Assembly: GCA_027314795.1 (NCBI GenBank)
Contig: DAHVAE010000022.1
Span: 1-10,111 of the forward strand
Direction: 5' to 3'
Length of the DNA: 10,111 nt
Origin: Candidatus Saccharimonadota bacterium
GTDB lineage: Bacteria > Patescibacteriota > Saccharimonadia > Saccharimonadales > UBA4665
Shown here: positions 1 to 6,382 of the stretch, in pieces
How positions within the stretch are numbered: the first letter of the stretch is position 1
How the letters are laid out: each line of letters opens with the position of its first letter
Position numbers and translations under genes: made by a program
Notes under the pieces: model-generated
Told to the model about the DNA's origin: nothing
What the model saw: only the letters and a program-made list of their open reading frames with translations
Databases searched by the model: none

Positions 1-1
1 A

Positions 2-811
2 ACAAAGTCAGCAAAGATTGATACATCAAAACTTGCTGGACTACTCTTTTTTGAGCCTTCAACTAGAACGCGGGTAGGCTTCGAGACTGCCGTTTGGAAA
101 CTTGGTTGCAAAAGTATCATACTGGACGAAGCAAAGCCAAGCATATCAAAGGGCTGGCATGAAAGTATGAGCGATACTATTCGCACTATGAATGCTTACG
201 TGGATATGTACTTTATACGTCACTCTGACCCAAAGATTTTTGAACAGGTATTGCCATACACTTCCAGCCCAGTCGTTAATTGTGGCAATGGATACGATGA
301 ACACCCAACCCAAGCCCTTATTGACGCCTATGCAATTTGGGTTAGGTTTGGTCGGTTAGACGAACTGACGGTTACACTTATAGGCGATACTAGATACTCA
401 CGTGCTGCACACTCACTAGCACAATTACTAGTAAAGTTTAAGAAAACTAAGCTACTAGAAATAACTCCAAAGACTTTATCGCTACCAAAGAAATATATCC
501 AAGACTCTGGGCTTCAGCCTATTAGTATTACAAAAGCTGACCTTGGAAAAGAGCAAGTATTGTATAGTGCAGGCTTTCCGCCAATTAACCCTTCTGGTAC
601 TTTTAGCCAAACTATCGTACAAAAATATATTGTTACAAAAGAAGACGCCGAGAGACTAGGGCAAGACTGCATTATTATGAACCCATTACCGAGAATAGAC
701 GAAATTGAGCCAGAAGTAGATATGTCTTCAAAGGCTTACTACTTTCAGCAGAATGAGCTGGGGTTATATATGCGTATGGCTATTGCTGCAACTTTCTGTA
801 GTCTAGGCTAA
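2..811 (+). CDS. pyrB: Aspartate carbamoyltransferase-like protein, 5' end missing
   Basis: The reading frame is open from base 2, so the gene begins upstream; the ATG at 167 is internal. About 269 codons are visible, against roughly 310 residues in E. coli PyrB, so some 30-40 N-terminal residues are missing. Family function is carbamoyl phosphate plus aspartate to carbamoyl-aspartate, the committed step of pyrimidine synthesis in the cytoplasm. Numbering from the first full codon, FFEPSTRTR (16-24) is the carbamoyl-phosphate loop, KGWHES (50-55) fits the 80s loop with two extra residues, IRH (72-74) and HPTQAL (101-106) match the carbamoyl-phosphate-binding residues, and YSRAAHS (132-138) carries the E. 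coli Arg167 equivalent. Two conserved elements differ: the aspartate-binding RVQKER loop reads SAGFPPINPS (189-198), and HPLPR reads NPLPR (227-231). The C-terminal DEI...YYFQQ...RMA pattern is normal. No pyrI is visible. It could be a transcarbamylase with another amino-acid substrate; family membership is secure, exact substrate less so. Confidence 0.85.
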   Translation, partial: TKSAKIDTSKLAGLLFFEPSTRTRVGFETAVWKLGCKSIILDEAKPSISKGWHESMSDTIRTMNAYVDMYFIRHSDPKIFEQVLPYTSSPVVNCGNGYDEHPTQALIDAYAIWVRFGRLDELTVTLIGDTRYSRAAHSLAQLLVKFKKTKLLEITPKTLSLPKKYIQDSGLQPISITKADLGKEQVLYSAGFPPINPSGTFSQTIVQKYIVTKEDAERLGQDCIIMNPLPRIDEIEPEVDMSSKAYYFQQNELGLYMRMAIAATFCSLG

Positions 812-884
812 CAACTCAATTACAATTGCTGCGCGTCTAGCGCACAGACAAGCGATTTAACAGGCTTTACAGCGCGGACTTTAC

Positions 885-910
885 AAGATACATTAACAGA
901 GAAGTATCTT
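885..910 (-). terminator. Weak hairpin downstream of the tRNA gene
   Basis: AAGATAC (885-891) and GTATCTT (904-910) form a perfect 7-bp stem with a 12-nt loop. It sits just past the 3' end of the minus-strand tRNA and about 75 nt past the pyrB stop. No proper U tract follows on either strand, so it may be a processing or weak termination hairpin, or chance in AT-rich DNA. A second short stem, TGCGC/GCGCA, lies at 830-844, also without a U tract. Confidence 0.25.
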
Positions 911-932
911 TGACTGGCGCAAAATTCTGACT

Positions 933-1009
933 TGGTGACCCCTGCGGGATTCGAACCCGCGATCTTCTGGATGAGAACCAGATATCCTGGACCGCTAGAC
1001 GAAGGGGCC
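933..1009 (-). tRNA. tRNA-Glu (anticodon CUC), CCA encoded
   Basis: Read on the minus strand, this 77-nt stretch folds as a full cloverleaf. The acceptor stem is GGCCCCT with AGGGGTC (one G-U pair). The anticodon stem TCTGG/CCAGA encloses the loop TTCTCAT, giving anticodon CTC at positions 34-36, which reads GAG (Glu). The T arm has the standard GCGGG-TTCGAAT-CCCGC sequence. The discriminator base is A and the 3' CCA is encoded (plus-strand TGG at 933-935). Without CCA the gene spans 936-1009. It is transcribed away from the histidine kinase gene. Confidence 0.96.
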
Positions 1010-1024
1010 TCGGTTGTACAGTTC

Positions 1025-1030
1025 ATAATA
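1025..1030 (-). promoter_or_regulatory. Candidate -10 box for tRNA-Glu
   Basis: On the minus strand this reads TATTAT. It would place the transcription start near 1018, about 9 nt before the mature tRNA 5' end. No convincing -35 hexamer is seen at the right distance, so this is supported only by the -10 match and its position. Confidence 0.35.
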
Positions 1031-1032
1031 CA

Positions 1033-1047
1033 TTAACTTTAAGTTAA
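1033..1047. repeat. 7-bp palindrome between divergent tRNA and kinase genes
   Basis: TTAACTT, one T, then AAGTTAA form a perfect inverted repeat in the region shared by the divergent tRNA-Glu and histidine kinase promoters. It could be an operator, but such short AT-rich palindromes also arise by chance. Confidence 0.3.
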
Positions 1048-1084
1048 AAGCCTAGATTGCATATAGGGAATTAAATAGAGATAA

Positions 1085-1090
1085 TATAAA
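1085..1090 (+). promoter_or_regulatory. Candidate -10 box for the histidine kinase
   Basis: TATAAA (5 of 6 matches to TATAAT) ends 10 nt before the ATG at 1101, so a transcript would start only a few bases before the start codon. No Shine-Dalgarno sequence and no clear -35 hexamer are visible. It belongs to a pattern of near-leaderless starts in this window. Confidence 0.35.
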
Positions 1091-1100
1091 AGATAAACAT

Positions 1101-2441
1101 ATGCACTATCTACTTTTAGTTCCGGTGCTCGTCTTGCTAGTAGGGCTAGCAACTTTTGCCGTTGTCTATATTCCTAAGGTTAAGGACAAACAAAACCAAC
1201 CAAAACCGTCAAAAGATCAAGCAAAAGGCCTAGTAGGGGACAAAGACCAGCTAACAACAATCTTTAGCTCAATTGAAGATGGCTTAGTTCTAATTGACAG
1301 CAAAGGGATGATAGTACTATTTAACCTAGCCGCTGGTATTATTACCGGGTGGGACGTTAATGACACAATTGGCATCGGAGTTGATGTTGTAATCAAATTG
1401 TCTGACGATAAAGGCAACCTTTATGCTGGCTCAAATTATCCATTTAATAAAGTTTTTTCAACCGGACAATCAGTCAGAGAAAACAATGACTTCCTTATAA
1501 CTAGAGATAATAAACGAGTTTCAGTCAGCTTAAGTATTTCGCCGCTCAAAGATGGTAGTGGTAGAGTAACCGGAGCCGTAGCCTTAATCCGTAACATTAC
1601 ACAGGAAAAAGAACAGGAAGGCCGTTTAGGTGACTTCATTAGCACTGCCTCTCACGAAATGAGGACACCGGTTGCAGCTATCGAAGGCTACTTAGCTTTA
1701 GCCCTAAACGAGAAAGTTGCAACTATAGATTTTAAAGCTAGAGATTACCTCGAAAAAGCCCAAGAAGCCACTAGACATCTTGGTACTCTCTTTCAGGATT
1801 TATTAACCAGCGCTAAGGCCGAAGATGGTCGACTGACCAGTCATCCTGCGGTTGTTGAAATTGGCGACATGCTAAAAAACTTAACCGAAGACCTGAAGTT
1901 CATAGCTGAAAAACATGGGCTAGAAACAGAGTTCATAGTTGGCTCTTCATCATTAGTTAAAACCGCAGCCCAACAACAAGGTGGCGAACGCCAGATATCT
2001 CCTCTTTATTATGCTTACGTCGATCCGGACAGGCTAAGAGAAGTTATAACTAATCTCTACGATAATGCAATTAAGTACACTACTCAAGGCAAGATAACTA
2101 TTGGCCTAACCGGTGATGACGAGGTTGTCCAATTTTATGTAAAGGATACCGGCAGCGGTATACCAAGAGAAGATCTGCCGCACCTATTCCAAAAGTTTTA
2201 TCGTGTAGATAATTCAGCCACCAGAACAATTGGCGGTAATGGACTCGGCTTGTTTATTTGCCGTAAGATTATTGAATTATATAGCGGTCGCATATGGGTT
2301 GAAAGTGAGGTTGGCAAGGGTAGTACTTTTTATATAAACTTACCTAGACTATCTACCAAAAAGGCAACAGACATGCTGCAACAGAAAGATACCTCTAGCG
2401 TAATTACGCCGACGACCGATAACACTTTGGCAATATCATGA
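1101..2441 (+). CDS. Membrane-anchored PAS-domain sensor histidine kinase
   Basis: This 446-residue protein autophosphorylates on histidine and should pass phosphate to a response regulator, almost certainly the receiver protein 35 nt downstream. Residues 1-23 form a single hydrophobic helix anchoring it at the inner face of the membrane; there is no sizeable extracellular sensor. A PAS domain with its PAC end spans about 50-168 and is the probable cytoplasmic sensing module; its ligand cannot be read from sequence. The HisKA domain carries STASHEMRTP with phospho-acceptor His185. The ATPase domain shows the N box NLYDNAIKYT (318-327), G1 DTGSGIP (349-355), an F box around LFQKFYR (362-368) and G2 GGNGLGL (378-384). 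About 30 polar residues follow. The ATG is chosen because the anchor starts there; no Shine-Dalgarno sequence precedes it. It ends with TGA, evidence for TGA as stop here. Confidence 0.93.
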   Translation: MHYLLLVPVLVLLVGLATFAVVYIPKVKDKQNQPKPSKDQAKGLVGDKDQLTTIFSSIEDGLVLIDSKGMIVLFNLAAGIITGWDVNDTIGIGVDVVIKLSDDKGNLYAGSNYPFNKVFSTGQSVRENNDFLITRDNKRVSVSLSISPLKDGSGRVTGAVALIRNITQEKEQEGRLGDFISTASHEMRTPVAAIEGYLALALNEKVATIDFKARDYLEKAQEATRHLGTLFQDLLTSAKAEDGRLTSHPAVVEIGDMLKNLTEDLKFIAEKHGLETEFIVGSSSLVKTAAQQQGGERQISPLYYAYVDPDRLREVITNLYDNAIKYTTQGKITIGLTGDDEVVQFYVKDTGSGIPREDLPHLFQKFYRVDNSATRTIGGNGLGLFICRKIIELYSGRIWVESEVGKGSTFYINLPRLSTKKATDMLQQKDTSSVITPTTDNTLAIS

Positions 2442-2447
2442 TACAAT
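2439..2447 (+). promoter_or_regulatory. Extended -10 promoter for the receiver protein gene
   Basis: TGaTACAAT is an extended -10 element overlapping the last codon of the histidine kinase. Transcription from it would start near 2454, giving a leader of roughly 23 nt with no clear Shine-Dalgarno sequence. It suggests the receiver gene can be transcribed apart from the kinase. No -35 match is evident. Confidence 0.4.
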
Positions 2448-2476
2448 ATTTTAAGCGTAAGAATTAATAACTACTG

Positions 2477-3592
2477 ATGGCTAAAATATTACTAGTCGAA
2501 GACGATAACAACCTTAGAGAGATCTATGAGGCCCGACTCCAGGCAGAGGGCTATACTATAGTCTCTGCTCACGACGGCGAAGAAGCGCTAGTTGTCGCCA
2601 AAGCTGAAAAACCTGACCTCATCATATCTGATGTAATGATGCCCAAGATCAGCGGTTTTGAAATGCTAGATATACTTAGAAACACTGATACTCTACGGGG
2701 CGTCAAGGTCATAATGCTAACTGCATTAGGTCAAAACGATGATCAACAACGTGCCAACAAACTTGGTGCTGACCGCTATTTAGTTAAATCGCAAGTCACG
2801 CTAGAGGATATTGTTAACGAAGCTAACTCTGTATTGCAGGGTACCGCTCAGGCCGCTACAACGCCACCGTCACCAAACTCAGCAAGTACATCTCAAGCGC
2901 CGGCTGCTGAAACTGTATCTACGCCGCAGCCAGCAGTGCCTCAACCTGCCGTCAATATCCCGCCGCCAAATATCCCAAGTCCAACCCAGCCTAGCACTCA
3001 AGTAGTTCAAGATACACCAATGCCAACTGCGCCCATGCCGCCACCGGCAGCTCCTACTACCACAACAATACCAGTTGCTGAACCACCAGAAGTTGAACAA
3101 GAACCCGCTCAAGCAGTTAAGGAAACGCTGACAGTAAGTCCTCCGTCAACAAATACTAGCTTAGGTGAGTCTGAAGTTAGTGAGAAAAATGATGTAAATA
3201 ATCAAATTGAAAACTTTGCCAATGACCAATCAAGTACATCTTCTGTACCAAACAAAGCGGCTTTAGACGGCAATAATGAAATACCAACCAAAAATGATGC
3301 AGCTGAACCTTTCTTAACGCCTGAAGATAATGCGTCAGATGAAACAGCTAGCTATACACCTCAGCCCACTGGCAAAAAAGTCATCCAGCCTCTACCTTCA
3401 AGTGGCGATAAACCAAGTATAAATGAACTGTTAGCACGAGAAAAGGCTAAAGAAATAGTCTCAATACCGAAAGAAAGCGAAGATGATCCGCCTACAATGT
3501 CTGCTGCGGACTCTGCACCAGCTCCATCAAAACCAATTATTGCGCCGAGCTCAACAGGTAATAGTTCCGACCCAAACACTGTCGCTATTTAG
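2477..3592 (+). CDS. Response regulator receiver domain with long disordered tail
   Basis: Residues 1-123 are a complete CheY-like receiver: acidic pair Asp9/Asp10, phospho-acceptor Asp52 in IISDVMMP, Thr82 in MLTALG and Lys104 in YLVKSQ. It is the likely partner of the upstream kinase. From about residue 124 to 371 the protein has no recognisable fold: first a Pro/Thr/Ala/Gln-rich stretch with repeated PQPA, PPPN and APMPPP motifs (about 124-215), then a Ser/Asn/Asp/Glu-rich stretch. Near the end a short segment, PSINELLAREKAKE (about 311-324), looks helical and stands out from its surroundings. There is no winged-helix, HTH, GGDEF or other output domain, so direct DNA binding is unlikely; output may go through protein contacts made by the tail. 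The start fits the family (MAKILLVEDD). It ends with TAG. Confidence 0.92.
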   Translation: MAKILLVEDDNNLREIYEARLQAEGYTIVSAHDGEEALVVAKAEKPDLIISDVMMPKISGFEMLDILRNTDTLRGVKVIMLTALGQNDDQQRANKLGADRYLVKSQVTLEDIVNEANSVLQGTAQAATTPPSPNSASTSQAPAAETVSTPQPAVPQPAVNIPPPNIPSPTQPSTQVVQDTPMPTAPMPPPAAPTTTTIPVAEPPEVEQEPAQAVKETLTVSPPSTNTSLGESEVSEKNDVNNQIENFANDQSSTSSVPNKAALDGNNEIPTKNDAAEPFLTPEDNASDETASYTPQPTGKKVIQPLPSSGDKPSINELLAREKAKEIVSIPKESEDDPPTMSAADSAPAPSKPIIAPSSTGNSSDPNTVAI

Positions 3593-3603
3593 ACACTTCT
3601 CTA

Positions 3604-3609
3604 TATACT
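3604..3609 (+). promoter_or_regulatory. Leaderless-type -10 box for the pseudouridine synthase gene
   Basis: TATACT (5 of 6 consensus) ends exactly 6 nt before the ATG at 3616, so the predicted transcript would start at or next to the start codon. There is no Shine-Dalgarno sequence in the 23-nt gap. A -35 hexamer is not recognisable. Confidence 0.45.
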
Positions 3610-3615
3610 TAAACC

Positions 3616-4272
3616 ATGCGTATTAATAGATACATAGCTAGTGCCGGCAGTCTAAGTCGTCGACACGCTGATGAGTTAATCAAGCAGGGCAGGGTTAAGG
3701 TTAATGGAGTAACCGCCTTAACAGCTCAAGACGTTAAACCTGAGCAGCAAGTCACCTTAGACAATCAGGTATTAAACCCAGCAGCTAAAACTATCTTGTT
3801 AATGATAAACAAACCAATAGGCTATATTGTCAGCCGCAAAGGTCAAGGCGCGCCAACTATTTACTCATTACTTGAACAGCAGTACAAGAATTTGAAGCCA
3901 ATCGGCAGATTAGACAAGGATTCCACTGGTTTATTACTAATGAGTAATAACGGGGAGCTAATAAACCACTTAGCTCACCCAAGCTTTAATAAACAAAAGG
4001 TATATAGCGTAGTACTAAACAAAGAACTGACTACAGAAGCCCGAAAACAGATAGAAAAAGGTCTATTGCTTGATGATGGTCTAAGTAAAATGAAGATTGA
4101 AGACATATCGTCTAAGCACTTGACCGTCATATTGACAGAAGGTCGTAATAGGCAGATTAGACGAACATTTAAAGCCCTTGGATATGATGTTGTTAAGCTT
4201 GAACGGACGGCTTTTGGCAGTTATAGACTGGGTGATTTAAAACCAGGTGAATCTAAGGAAGTAAGTAGTTAA
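3616..4272 (+). CDS. rluB: RsuA/RluB-family rRNA pseudouridine synthase
   Basis: This 218-residue enzyme isomerises a specific uridine in ribosomal RNA to pseudouridine. An N-terminal S4 RNA-binding domain covers about 1-48 (MRINRYIASAG, SRRHADELI, GRVKVNG). The catalytic domain begins with INKPIGY (64-70) and contains the hallmark GRLDKDSTGLLL (97-108), with Asp100 the predicted nucleophile. The later family signature TEGRNRQIRR lies at 174-183. Length fits the RsuA/RluB/RluE/RluF group. The symbol rluB (23S rRNA helix 89 region) is favoured because rluB commonly lies close to der in other bacteria, as it does here 25 nt upstream; sequence alone does not exclude RsuA (16S target). The ATG precedes a textbook S4 start. 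No Shine-Dalgarno sequence is present. Confidence 0.9.
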   Translation: MRINRYIASAGSLSRRHADELIKQGRVKVNGVTALTAQDVKPEQQVTLDNQVLNPAAKTILLMINKPIGYIVSRKGQGAPTIYSLLEQQYKNLKPIGRLDKDSTGLLLMSNNGELINHLAHPSFNKQKVYSVVLNKELTTEARKQIEKGLLLDDGLSKMKIEDISSKHLTVILTEGRNRQIRRTFKALGYDVVKLERTAFGSYRLGDLKPGESKEVSS

Positions 4273-4273
4273 C

Positions 4274-4283
4274 CAAACGTTTG
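4274..4283. repeat. 10-bp palindrome overlapping the der promoter
   Basis: CAAACGTTTG is a perfect palindrome lying between the rluB stop and the der -10 box, sharing its last two bases with the TG of the extended -10. Its position would suit a repressor site, but it is short. Confidence 0.3.
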
Positions 4284-4290
4284 TTACAAT
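4282..4290 (+). promoter_or_regulatory. Extended -10, leaderless-type promoter for der
   Basis: TGtTACAAT is an extended -10 element whose hexamer ends 7 nt before the der ATG. The expected start of transcription is at or one base before the start codon. No Shine-Dalgarno sequence is present in the 25-nt gap after rluB. Confidence 0.5.
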
Positions 4291-4297
4291 ACACTCT

Positions 4298-5656
4298 ATG
4301 CCTTTAAAAACACCGATTGTAGCAATTGTAGGTAGGACTAACGTCGGTAAGTCCTCATTATATAATGCTGTCTTAAATCGACGGGAGGCTATTGTCGCCA
4401 GAGAAGCAGGCACAACTAGAGACAGTTTGATGGCAAAAGCTTATTGGCGAGACCATGAGTTTTGGTTAGTTGACACAGCCGGGCTCAAAGACCCTAAGGA
4501 CGAGTTTGAATTTACAATCCAAGAACAAATCTATCAAGCTGCAGAAAGTGCCAACGTTATCATAGTTATGGTTGAGGCTGATGTCCCAATCAATGATGAT
4601 GATCGTAAACTAGTAGACATAGCTCTTAAAAGTAAAAAGTCAGTAATTTTAGTTATCAATAAAATAGACAAAGCCAAAAAGTCTGACATCGACCATTATA
4701 CTAAGGTAGGTATAACTAGTTATGTATTAACATCGGTTACGCAAGGCAGAGGCATTGAGGAACTACTAGATAAAATAGTCTTGCAAAAACCAAAGCAAGC
4801 AGCAAGGTCTACGGAAACGAGTGATATTAAACTCGCCATCATCGGCCGACCAAATGTAGGCAAGTCATATCTATTTAATTCTTTAGCTAAGAAGCAACAA
4901 GCCATAGTATCAGAACGAGCTGGCACAACAAGAGATATTAACCGAGCAAATGTTAAGTATCATGGCAAGAATTTTGAGCTTATGGATACAGCAGGTATGC
5001 GTCGAGCAGGTAAGATTGAACTAGGTGTTGAACGTTTTAGCGTCTTAAGAACAATCAGCGCCATTGAACAATCAGATGTCTGCATATTAATCATGGACCA
5101 TGGTGAACTTAACGTTGGCCTGGATCTTAAGCTAGCTGGCTTAATTAAAGAAGCTGGCAAAGGTTTAATTTTAGCAGTGTCAAAATGGGATATATTAGAA
5201 GACAAAGACGCTTATACTCGTGACCACCTAGCTGCTTCAATAGCAAGTAACTTTGATTTTGTACCATGGGCACCGTTAATCTTCGTAAGTTCGGTAACTG
5301 GCCAAAACGTAACTAAAATTTTCGACATTGCCCTAGATATATATAAGAACAGAGCTAAACGAATAGCGACTAGTGAATTAAACAAATGGCTAGTTGACGC
5401 AGTCTCACATCATACTCCAGCTGGTTTAAAGAACAGAAATCCTAAACTAAACTACATAACCCAAGAAACAGATAACCCCACTCCAGCATTTAAGATTTTT
5501 GGGTCAAATACACGATATATTCATTTCAGTTACAGAAGGTATTTAGAAAAGCGTTTTAGATACAGTTACGAATTTAGCGGCACACCAGTAGAGTTCTGGT
5601 TCATTGAAAAACACATTGGCCACAAACATGGCTCTTCACCAACCAAAGACGATTAA
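4298..5656 (+). CDS. der: Ribosome biogenesis GTPase Der (EngA)
   Basis: Der is a double-GTPase protein needed for late assembly of the 50S subunit. Both G domains are complete. G domain 1 has the P loop GRTNVGKS (12-19), DTAG (59-62) and NKID (121-124). G domain 2 has GRPNVGKS (183-190), DTAG (230-233) and, at the guanine-recognition site, SKWD (295-298), where the usual Der sequence is NKWD. A C-terminal KH-like domain covers about 350-440, ending FSGTPVEFWF. At 452 residues the length is normal for Der. The protein ends in a short His/Lys-rich tail. The start is set by the P loop near residue 12 and by the promoter just upstream. The rluB-der neighbourhood is conserved in many bacteria and supports both calls. 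Confidence 0.97.
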   Translation: MPLKTPIVAIVGRTNVGKSSLYNAVLNRREAIVAREAGTTRDSLMAKAYWRDHEFWLVDTAGLKDPKDEFEFTIQEQIYQAAESANVIIVMVEADVPINDDDRKLVDIALKSKKSVILVINKIDKAKKSDIDHYTKVGITSYVLTSVTQGRGIEELLDKIVLQKPKQAARSTETSDIKLAIIGRPNVGKSYLFNSLAKKQQAIVSERAGTTRDINRANVKYHGKNFELMDTAGMRRAGKIELGVERFSVLRTISAIEQSDVCILIMDHGELNVGLDLKLAGLIKEAGKGLILAVSKWDILEDKDAYTRDHLAASIASNFDFVPWAPLIFVSSVTGQNVTKIFDIALDIYKNRAKRIATSELNKWLVDAVSHHTPAGLKNRNPKLNYITQETDNPTPAFKIFGSNTRYIHFSYRRYLEKRFRYSYEFSGTPVEFWFIEKHIGHKHGSSPTKDD

Positions 5657-5657
5657 C

Positions 5658-5687
5658 TTGACTGATCGACACTAAGTCTCGGATACT
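5658..5687 (+). promoter_or_regulatory. Promoter for pth, leaderless type
   Basis: TTGACT (5658-5663, 5 of 6) is followed after 18 bp by GATACT (5682-5687, 4 of 6), which ends 6 nt before the pth ATG. The -35 begins two bases after the der stop codon. The spacing predicts transcription starting at the start codon. No Shine-Dalgarno sequence is seen. Confidence 0.5.
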
Positions 5688-5693
5688 TTATTT

Positions 5694-6338
5694 ATGTCTT
5701 GGCTCCAAAAACGCCCTCAGATAAGTAATCCAACTCAGTTTTTTACCGTTGGGCTTAATACTACTGTTTTAATTGCTGGGCTAGGAAACCCAGGTAAAGT
5801 ATATACCGCTACCCGCCATAATATTGGCTTTCGATGTGTTGAAGAACTATGTAAGAAGACAGACGAATTCACTGGGTGGCAGTTAAAAAAAGACCTTAAA
5901 GTCGAGCTCAACTCTGCACAAATGTCAGATAAAAGGGTATTAGTTATTAGACCAACCACTTTCATGAATAATAGCGGCCAAGCTGTATCAGCGGTAGTAA
6001 ACTTCTATAAAATCCCAACAAGCAACATTTTAGTTATTCACGATGAACTCGATATAAACTTTGGCCAAATAAGATCCAGGGTAGGCGGTTCAGATGCTGG
6101 ACACAATGGAATCAAATCAATAACCGAGTCACTGGGAAATGAAAACTACGCTCGCATAAGAGTAGGCATAGGGCCTAAGAACCCTAAACTACTTGACTCT
6201 AAGGACTTCGTTTTAGCTAAATTTTCTGATGAAGAATCAAATCATCTGCCGAATCTATATAAAGAAGTGAATGCCTTGCTAACAGAGTATATCTATAGCG
6301 GCAAACTAGCTAGCGATACCAGATCATTCATAGTCTAA
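5694..6338 (+). CDS. pth: Peptidyl-tRNA hydrolase with N-terminal extension
   Basis: Pth cleaves the ester bond of peptidyl-tRNAs released from stalled ribosomes and recycles tRNA. All active-site elements are present: Asn32 in GLGNPG (29-34), catalytic His42 in TRHNIGF (40-46), Asn92 in TTFMNNSG (88-95), Asp117 in HDELD (116-120) and His137 in GHNGIKS (136-142). The protein has 214 residues; E. coli Pth has 194. Most of the excess is a 24-residue leader before VLIAGLGNPG, where typical Pth proteins start almost directly with this strand. The leader is not an annotation error: there is no ATG, GTG or TTG between 5694 and the motif, and an in-frame TAA lies at 5673-5675. The stop codon overlaps the U tract of the converging minus-strand RNA terminator. 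Confidence 0.96.
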   Translation: MSWLQKRPQISNPTQFFTVGLNTTVLIAGLGNPGKVYTATRHNIGFRCVEELCKKTDEFTGWQLKKDLKVELNSAQMSDKRVLVIRPTTFMNNSGQAVSAVVNFYKIPTSNILVIHDELDINFGQIRSRVGGSDAGHNGIKSITESLGNENYARIRVGIGPKNPKLLDSKDFVLAKFSDEESNHLPNLYKEVNALLTEYIYSGKLASDTRSFIV

Positions 6339-6382
6339 ACAAAAAGAGACTTCGGAGGGGGTGGGCACCGCCGAAGCCTCTT
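6337..6382 (-). terminator. Rho-independent terminator of the minus-strand RNA
   Basis: On the minus strand AAGAGGCTTCGG pairs with CCGAAGTCTCTT over 12 bp around a 15-nt loop and runs into TTTTTGTTT. One pair (6377 with 6349) is a G-U wobble on the minus strand but an A-C mismatch on the plus strand, and the U tract exists only on the minus strand, so the terminator faces left. The tract overlaps the pth stop codon. The hairpin may still slow plus-strand transcription out of pth, but it is not a proper terminator in that direction. Confidence 0.85.

Noticed and set aside
167..811. The ATG at 167 as the start of the carbamoyltransferase.
   Set aside because: The frame is open back to base 2 and the upstream codons encode the essential FFEPSTRTR carbamoyl-phosphate motif.
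820..1026. A 68-codon minus-strand reading frame.
   Set aside because: It lies over the tRNA-Glu gene, and its translation shows no protein-like features.
2439..2476. Readthrough of TGA at the end of the kinase as a recoded sense codon.
   Set aside because: Reading on adds only about a dozen residues before another TGA, and no conserved gene here contains an internal in-frame TGA; the standard code fits.
2811..3112. Overlapping open frames on both strands inside the receiver protein tail (2811-3005 plus, 2879-3112 minus).
   Set aside because: They arise from the biased Pro/Gln/Thr-rich codons of the tail; the translations are Arg/Trp-rich low-complexity sequence.
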